Below, piece by piece: positions 24,013-35,840 of a stretch of DNA of 64,000 nucleotides. The notes beneath the pieces were generated by a model that was not told where the DNA came from, did no database searches, and worked only from the letters and a program-made list of their open reading frames with translations. Within the stretch, counting starts at the first letter, position 1; each line of letters starts with the position of its first letter. Source of the DNA: Palaemon carinicauda. Lineage: Eukaryota > Arthropoda > Malacostraca > Decapoda > Palaemonidae. The stretch spans positions 62,771,282 through 62,835,281 of the forward strand of contig NC_090729.1 of assembly GCF_036898095.1 (NCBI RefSeq). Direction: 5' to 3'. A program made the position numbers and the translations under genes.

Positions 24013-24108
24013 TTCCATCAGGACGCCATGGCTTGAGCCCAAAAAACGGATTTTGAGCGAAGCGAAAAATCTATTTTTGGGTGAGATAGCCATGGCGTCC
24101 TGATGGAC
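24013..24108 (+). repeat. DIRS copy A, internal complementary region
   Basis: This ~95-bp segment is the reverse complement of the left outer end (ATGGCTTGAGCCCAAAA) joined to the reverse complement of the right outer end (ACGGATTTTGAGCGAAGCG...GATAGCCATGG). It therefore reads like the junction of a circle. DIRS1-type elements use such a region as template to restore their ends. Confidence 0.85.
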
Positions 24109-24187
24109 CCTCCCTGCTACTTCATTCAGTTTGTCAGGTCCCACCCTGCGCTGCTGTATCATGGTGATCGGCAAGCAACTGACTTCA

Positions 24188-24574
24188 GGATGAGGACGGA
24201 CGTGGCGTCATCTAGCGGTGGCGCCCGTTTGTTTACGTCTCGAGTACCAAAAGTAGCCACGGAAGGGATTAGCTGTGGAACAGCTCCCCAGCTATTCTCT
24301 GTCCCTCCATATCGAAGTGTTAACTCTGTATGAGGTGCAGATAGCTATGTGGCGCGTTAATACATGCGTCCCCTGTTGATATACGATGTCTTAAGGGGAA
24401 ACCTTTAGGATACTCGCTCCAGAAGTTAGAATTCTGTGATAACCTGTGGTTAAATTCTCTGGGAATATCTTAGTAGTTATATACCCAAGAAAGCTACCAA
24501 AAAGGAACCTTCCATCAGGACGCCATGGCTATCTCACCCAAAAATAGATTTTTCGCTTCGCTCAAAATCCGTTT
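24188..24574 (-). repeat. DIRS copy A, right inverted terminal repeat
   Basis: Reverse complement of 15882-16232, with an outer extension ending CGCTTCGCTCAAAATCCGTTT that the left end lacks. Confidence 0.88.
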
Positions 24575-24666
24575 ATTACGGCCGTGCTACCTTCTCTATA
24601 CTCCGTTACCTTAGGCGTGAGCCTGCCTTTGGTTCTCCCACACTTCGGTGCATGTAAGGCAGTAGG
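24575..24666 (+). other. Rest of Gypsy element 2 leader
   Basis: Sequence between the DIRS A right end and the gag ATG; it continues the leader interrupted at about 15876. Confidence 0.6.
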
Positions 24667-25512
24667 ATGAGCTTAACCGACATATCAACTTCCCACCTCT
24701 TCGCCGACTCGTCGTCTGGCCACGATACAGGAAGCAACACGCTCATCGCACCCATCGGCTTCGCCTCCACGCCCAAAGTCAAACTGTCGCCCTTTTCTCA
24801 ACACAACACCGCTTCCTGGTTCCTGAGAGCAGACGTACTCTTCCGCGTCACTAGACTCAGCGACTCCTGCGCCAAGGCTGACATCGTTCTCACCTCCATA
24901 CCTGAAGAGGTATTCGACAAGATTTCCCCATGGCTCGACGCCCAGGCCGGCCAAGTTTCATACGACGACCTGAGAACGAAACTCATCGGTATCTACTCCC
25001 TCTCCGTCTCAGCAAGGGCACAGAAAGTCCTGGACCTCGCTGGCAAGCCCATGGGTGACACCTCTCCTGTTGAGGCGTGGGACGAGTTATCCGGCCTGCT
25101 TATGCTCCCTGAAACAGACAGCAACCGCCGACGATGTAAGATTAGCTTATCTCGCGAGATCTTTCTTCGACGCCTACCACAGGACGTAAGGGCCCAATTG
25201 ACAGACGCCGACACGCTCCCGATGAACGAACTCCTGTCGAAGGCTCAGAAGCTCCACGAGGCCTCCAAAGCATCTCTCCTCGGAGCATCATCGTCAACAC
25301 CGCCTTCGTTCTCCTCCTTCAGCAGTTGCTCTTCCATAGACTCCTCGGCAACGGCCCCTGAGGACGACGAGATCAACATTCTATCAAGAAAGAAACCACC
25401 GCAACCAACACGACCGAACCCTAGGACTAACCCAGCATGGTGCTTCTACCACCAACAGTTCGGCAGCGACGCTAAGAAATGTAGAGCACCATGCAGTTTC
25501 CCTAGAAGATGA
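24667..25512 (+). CDS. gag: Gag protein of Gypsy element 2
   Basis: A 281-residue capsid-like protein that aligns with gag of Gypsy element 1 (ASWFLRADVLFR; AKADIVLTSIPEEVF; SPWLDAQAGQVSYDDL). A Ser-rich linker is followed by the C-x2-H-x9-C-x3-C finger (CFYHQQFGSDAKKC...C) at residues about 259-276. The TGA at 25510-25512 lies in the same frame as the following protease. Together with the single-frame layout, this suggests an ancestral continuous gag-pol frame that acquired a stop, probably by C-to-T change of a CGA codon. Confidence 0.82.
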   Translation: MSLTDISTSHLFADSSSGHDTGSNTLIAPIGFASTPKVKLSPFSQHNTASWFLRADVLFRVTRLSDSCAKADIVLTSIPEEVFDKISPWLDAQAGQVSYDDLRTKLIGIYSLSVSARAQKVLDLAGKPMGDTSPVEAWDELSGLLMLPETDSNRRRCKISLSREIFLRRLPQDVRAQLTDADTLPMNELLSKAQKLHEASKASLLGASSSTPPSFSSFSSCSSIDSSATAPEDDEINILSRKKPPQPTRPNPRTNPAWCFYHQQFGSDAKKCRAPCSFPRR

Positions 25513-28500
25513 CGCCAGAAGCATCCACCTGCCACCATCGCAGCCGCAGTTAACCAAAACAAGAATGGTTTCTATATCCTCGATACCGTTTCCAACCGTA
25601 GACTCATGGTAGACACCGGCGAAATGCAGTCAACATTCCCACCTTCCAAGTCCGACCTAGACCGTGGTCCCGACAAAAACGCTCCCTCACTCATCGCCGC
25701 CAACGGATCTCCCATACGGTGCTATGGGATCAAGACCCTCAAGATATCTATCATGGGCCATTCGTATTCTTGGTTCTTCGCTATCATTGACGTCAATCGC
25801 CCCCACCTCGGTGCGGATTTCCTCGCCCACCACGGACTCCTCGTCGATGTCACTAACAAACGTCTCATCGACACTGGAACCTGCCAGTCCCGCGCACTAG
25901 AACACAGCCCTGCAACAATGTCCGTATCCGCCGTAACGACGCACCCCTACGCCGACCTCCTACGAGAATTTCCCGAGGTTTTCAAGCCCGAGCTCTGACA
26001 CTCGCCAGGTTCCCCGTCCAAGCATGGGATCTACCACCACATCACAACGATAGGACCTCCCACTCACGCCAAATTCTGCCGCCTCCAGCCCCAGAAACTG
26101 AAGGATGCCAAACGCGACTTCGAGGACATGGAACGCATGGGTATCTGTAAGAAAGCATCGAGCCCCTGGGCATCACCCCTACACATGGTAAAAAAGCCGG
26201 ACGGGTCCTGGAGACCTTGCGACGACTACAGGCGCCTCAACCTCATCACAACGCCCGATTACTACCCACTGCCCAACATGCAGGACCCAACAAACGCGTT
26301 GCACGGCACGAAGTATTTTACCAAGATGGACATCCTCAAGTCTTATTTCCAGGTCCCCGTATTTCCAGAAGACATCCCGAAAACTGCCATTGTAACGCCA
26401 TTTGGATCCTGCACCTTCGCATACTCAACCTTCGGTCTACGCAACGCCGGAGCGACCTTCCAACGACTAATGGATAGCATTCTGGGTGACCTACCTATCT
26501 GCGTCTGCTACGTCGATGACATCCTGATATTCTAGAAAACCAAGTAGGAACACCGGAGGCACTTCCGCACAGTCCTCAAACGCCTACAAGAGAACGGCCT
26601 GGTCGTATGTTTCGACAAATGCACGTTCGGTGCGGAAGGAGTGGATTTCCTTGGTCACCGCATATCCTCATGCGGGGTAAAACCCATGACAACGAAGGTC
26701 GACGCCATCAGAAAGTTCCCGATACCTACGACCATCCGCCAACTTCAGGAGTTCCTGGGGATGGTCAATTACTACAGGCGCTTCATCCCCAACATCGCAC
26801 AAACCCTGTCACCCCTCGACAACGTCCTGAAAGGAAAAGCAAAAAAACTCGAGTGGGGTTTGCCCCAGCAACAGGCATTTGTCCGGACGAAGGATGCCCT
26901 CGCGAATGCCACCACCCTGGCTCATTTGGACGACAACGCGTCCCTGCGACTAACAACCGACGCCAGCAATGTCGCCTGTGGGGCTGTGCTGGAGCAACTC
27001 GTCGATGGTTCTCCTCGACCGCTGGCATTCTTCAGCAAAAAATTGAAACCCGCCGAAACAAGATATATCACCTTCGATAGGGAACTCCTCGCCATCCGCC
27101 ACTTCAGGCACATCTTGGAGGGTACCCTGTCCACAATCGCGACGGGCCATCAACCCCTCGTAAACTCTTTCACGAAATCGACAGACGCATGGTCCTCTCG
27201 ACAATAACGTCATCTCGCATCAATCGCCTAATTCGGGTGCACCATACGTTACGTCCAGGGAAAGAAAAACCCAGTCGCGGACGCCCTTTCAAGGATTGAA
27301 ATTCACGCAATCCACCTGGGAATCGACTACGCCAATCTCGCAACTGAACAACGCACCGACCAAGAAGCACAGGATCACCTGACGGGGCCATCCGCGCTCA
27401 AGATAAGTGCGATTCCCCTCGGACCAGCAGGAGTAACTATTTTTTGCGACACCAGCACCGGCCGCCCACGCCCCTGGATACCAGCCTCCTGCAGAAGGAA
27501 AATATTCGATTTCATCCATGGACTCTCACACCCCTCAGGACGCACCACCGCTCGCCTTCTGTCTGAAAAGTTTGTCTGGCCAGGGATAAAAAAAGGACGC
27601 CCGGAAATGGGTGAAGTCATGCATCAAGTGCCAGTCAAGCAAAGTCAGCCGTCACACCGAATTGGGGGTAGGCGATTTTCCCCAGCCAAAAAGACGTTTC
27701 GGTCACATACACATCGACGTCGTGGGACCATTGCCCCCTTCTGGATCTGCTCGCTACCTGCTTACGATCATCGATCACTCCACGAGGTGGTTGGAGGCAT
27801 CGCCGATGACCGAAGCTACAATTCAAGCATGCGCCGAAGCCCTCTTGTCAAGGTGGGTGAGCAGGTTTGGCGTTCCTGACGACATCACGACAGACAGAGG
27901 CCCCGCTTTCCTCTCAGAAATATGGCTCGCTTTGGCGAACCTAATGGGGACGACGCTCCACAGCACCATGGCATACAACCCCGCGGTGAACGGCATGGTC
28001 GAAAGAACTCACCGCGCCCTCAAGGTGTCCCTGATGGCGAGCTGCACCGACGGGGACTGGAAATCACGACTTCCTTGGGTATTCTTCGGCCTTCGCACCA
28101 CCACTCGCGTAGACGGCGAACCTTCGCCCGCCGAAAAGGTTTACGGGGAGGCACTCGCAGTTCCTGGCGAATTCTTTCCCTCATCAACCGACGACACGCA
28201 GCTGGATCACCTAAGGGACATCGCCAGGAAGTTCAGGCCATGTCTCAAAACTTACCAGGACAGAACCAAGCACTCAAAGCCAAAAAACCTGGATGACTGC
28301 GGGTACGTTTTCGTCCCTGTCGACGCTCATCGACAACCACTAACTAAACCTTATCGAGGCCCCTACCGGGTAATTAAGAAGACAACGAAAGCCTTCCTTC
28401 TTGACGTCCATAGCCAAGAGGACTGGGTCTCAATAGACCGCGTGAAACCAGCGTTTCTCGAAGGAAGCGAGACCGCCTCCGCCGGACCTGGCAGATCCAG

Positions 28501-28621
28501 AGTTCCACCCCAAAACAAGGCGCCCAACGAAAGAAAAATCATCAAACGACGACAAGAGGAAGAGATCCTTACGCCGACCACCGGCGCGCCCCTCCATTCA
28601 AAAACAAGAGGAACCCTCTGA
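25513..28621 (+). pseudogene. pol: Pol of Gypsy element 2 (protease, RT, RNase H, integrase), broken
   Basis: Domains appear in Gypsy order. The protease has LMVDTGE at about 25600 (Glu follows DTG, where element 1 has Ala). RT has RPCDDYRRLN at about 26215 and YVDDILIF at 26509-26532. RNase H has TTDAS at about 26955. The integrase has HGLSHPSG...CIKC, HIDVVGP, TTDRG and NGMVERTHR (about 27520-28015), ending in VSIDRVKPAF. In-frame stops occur at 25996, 26533, 26545, 27205 and 27229, and an A-run near 27590 shifts the integrase into another frame, where 27611-28621 stays open. Several stops fit C-to-T decay of CGA or CAA/CAG codons. Confidence 0.85.
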
Positions 28622-28674
28622 CGCCCGAAAAGATACGAAGATTGATCATCAGCCCTCTATGCCGCCCGATGTCT

Positions 28675-28686
28675 TGGGGGGGGGAG
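28675..28686 (+). other. Polypurine tract of Gypsy element 2
   Basis: A run of G's followed by AG, just upstream of the 3' LTR at 28691. Confidence 0.65.
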
Positions 28687-28690
28687 TACT

Positions 28691-29023
28691 TGTAAGGACA
28701 CCGCTCCCTTCGTCGTCCAGATAATCAACAAACTGTTTATTTATTTGAATTCTCCTTTCGCCACACCGTGGTTTCCCATGTATATGTATTCCGCTCTATC
28801 AGAGCTACATTTCGACATATGTATCATTTCATTATATGTTTCTGTTAACTCATAATTCGTATATTTGTAAGTGTAAGAAAACACATATATTTTGGCGGGC
28901 AATTCAATCTGATTTGGCGCCAGCGCCATCCTACCTTTCCGTCCGCACCATGTAATATACTCCCATGCACATTTGAATAAAGTATCAGTTGATCTTGGTG
29001 ACGTTTGTCTCACTGTCCTTACA
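28691..29023 (+). repeat. Gypsy element 2, 3' LTR
   Basis: A 333-bp copy of 15486-15818, starting TGTAAGGAC and ending GTCCTTACA. Confidence 0.9.
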
Positions 29024-29121
29024 ACCTCAAATACTCCACATGTGACTAAATTATTTATATGCCTAATTTAGTTTTCTTTACTAAATCCATCTCACTCATG
29101 GGCTCTATATCTCATCTAGAA

Positions 29122-29935
29122 TGTCAGGAATTTCGAACTGATCACTCGAAATTCCCGCTATTTAACTCCACCTACGTTACGTCAAATTGGAGGGAGGGTT
29201 GAGAGAACTCGCGGGCGAATGAATGTGGTTCAAGACGAGAATGTTTTAGAACCAAAAAGAGCAACCGCCTGGTAGGGGAGGCGTTGAGGCTAAAGAAATC
29301 GACCATTTGTAATTTATGATTAAGAAATTTAATGTCACTTTATTGTAGCATGATGAAAAAATCCCATCTAGAAATTTAGGTTCAGAAAAAAATGCGGGAA
29401 CAAGGTGACGTTGGGGGGTGCAGAGACCAGCTCTGACTCTTTGATCCGACGTCCTCAGTCGAAGTAAGTCCTTATTTTAATTGTTCTCTCCTCTCTACCT
29501 CGTGTACCAGGTTGGTTGTAGTATAAGTTTGTGTGCAAGACGTTTAGTTTTTATATCGCAGTTTAACGTAGAGATCCTTGTGATTGGGGATCTGAATCCT
29601 TAGTTAAATAAGAATAGGGATATTTGGTGTGTGATTCGTTGTGCATTGAATTCGGATTGGCCCTATTTTCAGTTTGTTAATGAGTCCGGTGTGGACTTTG
29701 TGCTTAAAGAGCACGTGTTACATTACAAAGAGTCAGCCTTGTTTTTTCGTTAATTCTTGTGAATGCTTAAGGATGTTTGTCTTGTATTAGAGTTTATTTT
29801 TGTAATAAAATTGTAAATTTTATAGCTTTATTTTAGTTATCTCCTGATGGGTTTTGGGGAGTATTGCCTCTTCAAGGCCTTGCGATCCGCCCAGTACATC
29901 GGGCTGATTTGGTAAACCGGTGAAATTTCACCACA
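29122..29935 (+). repeat. BEL element, 5' LTR
   Basis: It starts TGTCAGGAATTTCG and ends TTCACCACA. It shares CTCGCGGGCGAA, a long block around CTACCTCGTGTACCAGG, and the ending with the 3' LTR, but has an unrelated middle (about 29300-29480). Confidence 0.75.
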
Positions 29936-29937
29936 TT

Positions 29938-29955
29938 TGGTCCTTCGAACTGGAT
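29938..29955 (+). other. BEL primer binding site
   Basis: TGGTCCTTCGAACTGGAT lies two bases after the 5' LTR. It begins with TGG, the complement of a tRNA CCA end; I do not assign the tRNA. Confidence 0.55.
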
Positions 29956-30121
29956 CGCAAGCGCTTCCAAGAGCCGGACAGGACTAAATTAAAATATGAG
30001 CTTTTGAGAGAGAGAGAGAAAGACGAACAATTAAGGTCCTCAGCGTCCCGATGTGCGATCGACCACGTGGGTCAGTTTTTTGAGTCCCTTCTCAACGTAA
30101 AATTACTTTTCTTTCCTTGCC

Positions 30122-31320
30122 TTGCCAACTCCCCCCAAACGTAAAGTAAAGTTAATTAAGATGGCGGTGGCCACGATCGTGCACATCGAGGCATCGATGG
30201 GCCTAATAAACGACTTACTTAGTGAAACGCAAAGAGCGCTATTAGAGGCCTACTCTGAGTCCGTTTACCCAAATTTGGTAACGGAGTTGCAGGTAGAGGT
30301 CCGACAGCTAAGAGAGCTATACAAAAGCCAGTGTGTGAAACTAGAGTCTAGTATTGAAGCCCGAATCAGGCACACGTTAGGTGAAGCTACACGCGCTTCT
30401 ACCCTACTGTATAATAGGATAGACAAAATGAAAAGCACTTCAACGGGAATGCTGCCCTCCCCAGGTTGAAGCCGCTGCCTCTCCCCACGTTTGAAGGGGA
30501 AGTGCAAGAGTACGCATCGTACCGTGAGCTCTTCACGATCCACGTGGATCGAAGAGCGGATTTAGACGAAGTGTCTAAATTTACTTATTTATTGGGGACG
30601 TTGGGCAAAGAGCCACTTAGAATCATCAAATCTCTAAGTGTAACCGCCGCGAACTATACTGTAGCATTAGATCTTTTAGATAAGCAATATGGCAACGTGC
30701 ACCAGACACTCGTGATTCTGCACCACAAATTAGCCAACATCTTTGTGCCGTCACTAAACCCAGTAGAACTCAAAAGGTTCCGTTTTGAGTTGACCATCAT
30801 AATTGAACAAATCAAAAGACTGAGTACCAATAACATAGGCCAGATCATGGTCATGAGCCTCATCAATCAAAAATTGTCAGAGGGAAAGCTCTACCGCAAA
30901 GTGGTCGAGAATTTGAGAAAATGTGACTATACGTTGGACGAGTTTTTTGAGGCAATAGACTTTATTGTGAGAATGCTAGAAGACGTTGTGTTACAGAGAG
31001 GCGACAGTCTTGAGAGTGACAAAAGACCAGACAGTAGTGTAAGACCGAAAACCCATCCCATCCACAATAATTCCTGCCCATTTTGTAGCGAACGGCACCC
31101 GCCTCACGGATGTCACCAAGTGACTGACGTAGCTGCCAGACGTCGCATTTAGCTGAAAAGGGGTCTTTGTTTTAATTGTACGAAATCAGGTCATCGTAGC
31201 GATAAATGTCCCGTTTCAAATTCCTGTAGAAACTGTAATGCTAAGCACCACACTGCAATTTGCGATGCGGGTAGACCGCAATCGATCCCTAGTCATAGTA
31301 ATTGTCAAACAACAACGTCC
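30122..31320 (+). pseudogene. gag: Gag of the BEL element (broken)
   Basis: The N-terminal part (30122-30469) is a helical segment with a coiled-coil-like stretch (LVTELQVEVRQLRELYKS). A frameshift near 30466 leads to 30466-31152, with the DUF1759-like block LPLPTFEGEVQEYASYRELF, which is characteristic of Pao/BEL polyproteins. A stop at 31150-31152 is followed in the same frame by two CCHC knuckles (CFNCTKSGHRSDKC and CRNCNAKHHTAIC, about 31167-31260). The protein would bind and package element RNA; this copy cannot encode it in one piece. Confidence 0.78.
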
Positions 31321-31329
31321 CGCCCCGTA

Positions 31330-32301
31330 GTGAATGCGACGCCTCAGCAACCCGAAACTTCCCCCCGACCACCCCAGACTAAAGTAGAGGCTAAACCATG
31401 CACAAGCGCAAAGATCGCGCAGAGGTCTGATGTGGACCTCCCATGCACTATCTTGCCAACAGCCATGGCAGGTATCCAACTAAGGCAAGGTAGTAAGCGA
31501 GTCCGCCTATTCCTCGATTCAGGAAGCCAGAGGAGCTTCATCTCAGCAAAAATTGCCCGTCAATTAAGCCTACCGGTGGTAGGACGAGTATCCTTAAATA
31601 TAGGTCCATTTGGTTCCGAGGAAATAAGCGGACAATACGATGTAGTAAGTTGCAGGGTTGAAATGGGGAAAAAAATTGTGCGTATGAAACTAGTAGCACA
31701 TGAGAGCGTAGACGTCCCGATACATAACGCTGGTTATGGTAAAGTCTGACAACATCTGTTGACTAAGGGAGTCACGTTAGCCGATCCAGCCAACAAGTCG
31801 GATGTGTTGAAGAATTTCCACGTGTTAGTAGGGGCTGACTACTTTAGTTATTTTGTAATAGGCGTGGAGAGAGTGGATGGGATCAATCTCTTCCTGACGC
31901 ATGATGGCATGTCGCCATATGGGAAGGTGCCGCAGTGGCTACTGCAAGGGGAGAGGATTGAGCAGGTGAGAACGTTGAGAGTGTGCAGAATCACGAACGA
32001 GCCATATCTGTGGGATGTAGACGAGTGGTGGCGTTTAGACCGTGTTGGCATCGCCCCATCTGAGCAATACACTGTTCGTGAAGCCGAGGCCCTCCGAAAG
32101 GTATCGCAAAGCGTTGTGAAAAAACCTGAGGGATATCAGGTTAGCCTACCATTCAGGTCGGATGCTAGGCCAGAAACAAATTATCGTAACGCTGTGGCGC
32201 AGTTAGAGTCGTTGCAGACCAAATTCAGAGAGGATAGGAAATATTTTGAACAATATCAGGGAGTGATAGACAAATATATCGAAGAAGGGTTTTATATCTG
32301 A
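31330..32301 (+). pseudogene. pol: Protease and linker region of BEL pol (broken)
   Basis: The aspartic protease of the DUF1758 type is encoded at 31330-31749, with the active-site block LFLDSGSQRSFI at about 31507-31542. A TGA at 31747-31749 interrupts the frame. It resumes as 31759-32301, which encodes the segment before RT (FHVLVGADYF; RRF-like linker) and ends near the RT start. The reading frame is the same as the DUF1759 part of gag, as expected for a BEL polyprotein. Confidence 0.72.
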
Positions 32302-32302
32302 A

Positions 32303-33985
32303 GTGAAAGATCCCATAGTGGAAGGTTATTACATGCCACACTTTGGGGTTAGGAAAGACAGCCGTACCACCCCCCTTAGAATCGTGTTCAATGCCTCGGC
32401 AAAGTCAACGGGTTGTAAGTCATTGAATGAATGTCTCTTACCTGGGCCCAATTTGGTAGAGGTAGCATATAGTTTAATCATAAGGTTTAGGTTGAACCCA
32501 TATGCCATGTTAGCCGACATAAGTAAAGCATTCCATCGTGTTTTGTTAGATCCTCGTGATGCCAAATACACACGATTTCTGTGGCGCGAGGCAGCTGGTC
32601 GAGGGCTTACCTTCGCCTTTAGAGTCGTGGTGTTCGGCATCACAGCAAGTCCATTTTTGCTACAACAGATATTAAATTGTCATTTTAAAGAGGAAGGCCG
32701 GCCAGATTTGGTAAAATCCTTTTATGTCGATAACTATCTGGCCACTTTTGAGGATTTAGAACATATGAGGCAAGAGCATGAGTCTGTTAATAACATCTTA
32801 AAAGGGGCGGGTATGCCCTTGGAAGGGTGGGCAAGCAATCACTTGGCCTTCGATAGCGAGAGACAGTGGAGTGAGCCTGTGAGTGTGAACGTGCTCGGGC
32901 TGCGATGGGCCCGGGACGTGGACAGATTGTGTGTGAAGGCAAGTAAGGGGATTAGTGAACTGGGAGAGGGATGGGTGCCTACGAAGCGTAGGGTACTTTC
33001 CCTGTTGGTCTCGATTTACGATCCAATAGGTTTGATCAGCCCATTATTTGTAAAGGGAAAACTTTTCCTCCAACAACTGTGGGAGGATAATGTAGGTTGG
33101 GATGACGTGTTAGGAGGAGAAAAGGCTAAAGAAGCAAGTGAATTGTTGAATGATTTGAAAGCGGTGAGCGACATCACATTTCAAAGATCGATAGGCAAAA
33201 GGGGTTTAGAACTACATGTGTTCACCGATGCCAGCAGTAAGGCATATGGAGCAGTAGCATATACCAGGGACGATTGCAATCGAGTAAGTCTGATTACAAG
33301 CAAAATGAGGATCACTCCGAAAGGGATGAGCAAACTGACGATCCCCAAGCTAGAGCTGCTGGCCTTGTTGTTAGGCAGCAGATTAGCAAGAACTCTCAAG
33401 GAACTGATCGAGCCACGAGAAATAGTAATGTGGACTGACAGCAAGGTAACGTTGGCATGGGTAGCATCTCCAGATGCCCGGTCTCATAAAAATGTGTTTG
33501 TTTCTAACAGAGTGGTGGAGATTGTTTTTATTCAGAAGGTTTGTAGCTTCAGTCTGAACCATGTCCCTAGTCATCAGAACCCTGCCGATATCCTATCCAG
33601 AGGTGCAACGACTCGACAATTGCAAGGTAACTCCCTGTGGTGGAACGGTCCAGAATTCCTCAGGACCACGGGAAAGCCTGTTCCTTGCAAGGAGGAAGAT
33701 CCGCTACATCAAACTCACGTAGTAGCGGCGGTACAAGAGTTAAGGGAGGAGATGTGTCCTACCCCCCCAGGCGAGATTTGGGACATCCTGAAAAGGGAAG
33801 TAGGGTTCCAATTCTTGTTGAGAGTAGTCAGACTAATTTTAAAGTTTGCAAAAATAGAACGGAATCCGTTCAGTGTTGTTGTTCTGGTAGAGCAGAAACA
33901 TTACTTGCCTTCAGTTTATGCATACCTGGAGGGCGGAGTCAGACCCCCTCGTGAAGTTGTCAATTTAGTAAGACAGTTGAATTAA
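32303..33985 (+). pseudogene. pol: RT and RNase H of BEL pol
   Basis: A long open segment in a frame shifted relative to the protease. RT boxes are LRIVFNASAKS, MLADISKAFHRV and FYVDNYLATF (YVDN at about 32726), the BEL/Pao variant of the catalytic YxDD. RNase H follows with HVFTDASSKAYGAV (about 33215), KLELLALLLG and MWTDSKVTLAW (about 33429). The final part is the linker before integrase. The segment itself shows no stop, but frameshifts at about 32300 and after 33985 disconnect it. Confidence 0.8.
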
Positions 33986-34103
33986 TAATGAAAGATAGAC
34001 TCATTTGTACTAGAGGACAAGTGTCCAAGTTAGAAGAAATTAATCAGTTAATTCTCTTGCCAGCCAAAGGGCGTTTAGTTAGGGTTTAAAATATTTACAC
34101 CGT

Positions 34104-35483
34104 TTGCATTTACATTGCGGTGTGAATACTCTAATGGGTATCTTTCGACAGAAATGTTGGGCGGCGGGTCTACGTTCTATTGCCAAGCGGGTGGTAAAGG
34201 AATGTATGGAGTGCTGGCGCGCCTTCCAGTCTTCGTCGAAACAGCCACCACCACCCCCCCTACCGAAGGAAAGAACAACCCCTGAGAAACCCTTTACAGC
34301 AGTTGGAGTGGACCACACAGCAGCCATACAAACTGAAACGAAGCCAGGGTACATCCTGATAGTAACGTGCATGGCCAGTAGGGCCGTGTATCTCGACTTC
34401 TGTCCCTCCTTGGAAGCAGAAGAATTCGTCTTGGCTTTAAAGCGATTCTGCGCAACGCATGGCGCCCCCCAATACATCACCTCTGATAAACCGCCAGCCA
34501 CCTCCTGCAGGGACTCTACGAGACTCTACGAAGAAGATGAAGTTCAGCAGTTCCTGAGGAGAACGGGAATACAATGGAGGTTTCAGACTCCCAGAGCACC
34601 TTTGAAGGGTGGATTCTTCGAGCAGCTGATAGGGGTGACGAAGCGAACCCTCCAGATAGCCCTCGGCCAAAAGTATCTACCGAACGCCCACGTATTGACA
34701 CTGGTGAAAGAAGCAGAAGCGGTAGTGAATAATCGCCCGCTTATGTACAGCGGCGACGGATGCGAGGATGAAGTCCTCACCCCTTCCCATTTGTTAAGAG
34801 GACACCCAGTTCTCCTCATGGCACCGCTCTTACCGGACAAGCACCTCAACACGACCTTCACCTCCCGGAGGCTACGTGATCGTTATTTGAAACTAACAGA
34901 CTCTTTGAAGAGATTCAGAGAGAGGTGGAGAAAGGAATATTTGAGTGGCCTGAGAGTCCGACACGACTGTCAGTCCTGGGAACCCTACAAGCTGCACCCT
35001 GGAGACGTCGTGTTGGTAAGACAAGAACATCAAAGAAGAGCTACGTGGCCCCTTGGACGTGTTGTAGAAACGTATCCGGACGACGACGGCGTCGTACGTT
35101 CGGCCAAAGTTTTGTTTGAGGGAGTCGAGTCACAGTGAGCTGTTAGCTATCTGGTTCCCTTGGAAATTACCCCCTCTGTGGAGGATGATGGAGACGGAGA
35201 CGACGACGATGGAAAAGATGTTGTGTACAGTTCGACAGACGGAATGCCTGGGATCGTGGAGACATCTGGGGACAACCAGGAAATGGCTCCGGCTGCGACA
35301 TCCCAACAACTGGCCACAGAGATCTTCGACAGTGACACTAATGACGAGAACAATACGATCAGTGCGAACAGTAAAGGTGAAAAGGAATCGAAGCAGACGA
35401 ACGTTAAAAAAACGTTCTGCACGCCCATTGAGAAGGGCGGCCGCGAAGCAACGAGAAATGATGGATTGTCTGCTAAAGGGTGA
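34104..35483 (+). pseudogene. pol: Integrase of BEL pol with acidic C-terminal tail
   Basis: The frame 34104-35138 encodes the integrase core. The first catalytic Asp lies in GVDHTAAI, the second in ITSDKP, and the Glu in GGFFEQLIGVTK (about 34610). The C-terminal SH3-like part includes LHPGDVVLVRQ and WPLGRVVETYPDDDG, and the frame ends at a TGA at 35136-35138. The same frame then continues as LVPLEI and a 100-residue acidic, Asp/Glu/Ser-rich tail to 35483. LVPLEI is the usual end of a BEL integrase, so the TGA looks like a premature stop and the acidic tail like a natural extension of uncertain role. Confidence 0.75.
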
Positions 35484-35840
35484 CAGTCTATGAAATGTAG
35501 CTGCAAAACAGTAAGTGAGAGAGGGAGTGTCTCCCTGGTAGGTAGGGAGGGTGAAGTGAGAACGTCTGTAAGGGTACACTCGGGCACACTATTCTATCTT
35601 ATTTTTTTTTCTTCCTCTTGTTTTTTTGAAATGGCGTGTTGGGCAGGCTTAATAGATGGGCCATGGATGCCTGGTGGTTTATCAAGAGGTTGTCTTTTCC
35701 TTTTTCCCGATTTTTTCTTCTCAAAACCATCCTTACTGTCCTCCCTTCAGTTGAAGTGGCTATCCTGGAGGGTATTTAGCCTTGCATGGTGTATCGGCTC
35801 CTCCATGTTGACCAGTTTTTCCGACTTTTTACTATAGTCT

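Larger units (their letters stand above)
15877..24574 (+). mobile_element. DIRS1-like tyrosine-recombinase retrotransposon, copy A (nested, decayed)
   Basis: An 8.7-kb element sits inside the leader of Gypsy element 2. It has inverted terminal repeats (15877-16232 and about 24188-24574) and an internal complementary region (24013-24108). Decayed gag, RT-RNaseH-MT and tyrosine recombinase regions lie in the order gag, RT, YR. Both junctions are at T-rich sequence (TTTTTGGGCTC on the left, CCGTTTA on the right) with no duplication, as expected when integration uses a recombinase. It is highly similar to copy B, but has frameshifts, stops and a 120-bp in-frame deletion in the recombinase. Confidence 0.9.
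15486..29023 (+). mobile_element. Gypsy/Ty3 LTR retrotransposon, CsRn1-like (Gypsy element 2), split by a DIRS insertion
   Basis: Two 333-bp LTRs (15486-15818 and 28691-29023, about eleven differences by eye) enclose a CsRn1-like element with the same TGGTGACCCCGG primer site and CHCC gag finger as element 1. DIRS copy A (15877-24574) is inserted between the primer site and gag. Without it the element would be about 4.84 kb. Pol has several stops and a frameshift, so the copy is dead. No target duplication is seen (GGGA on the left, ACCT on the right), which could mean recombination between copies or flank mutation. Confidence 0.88.
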
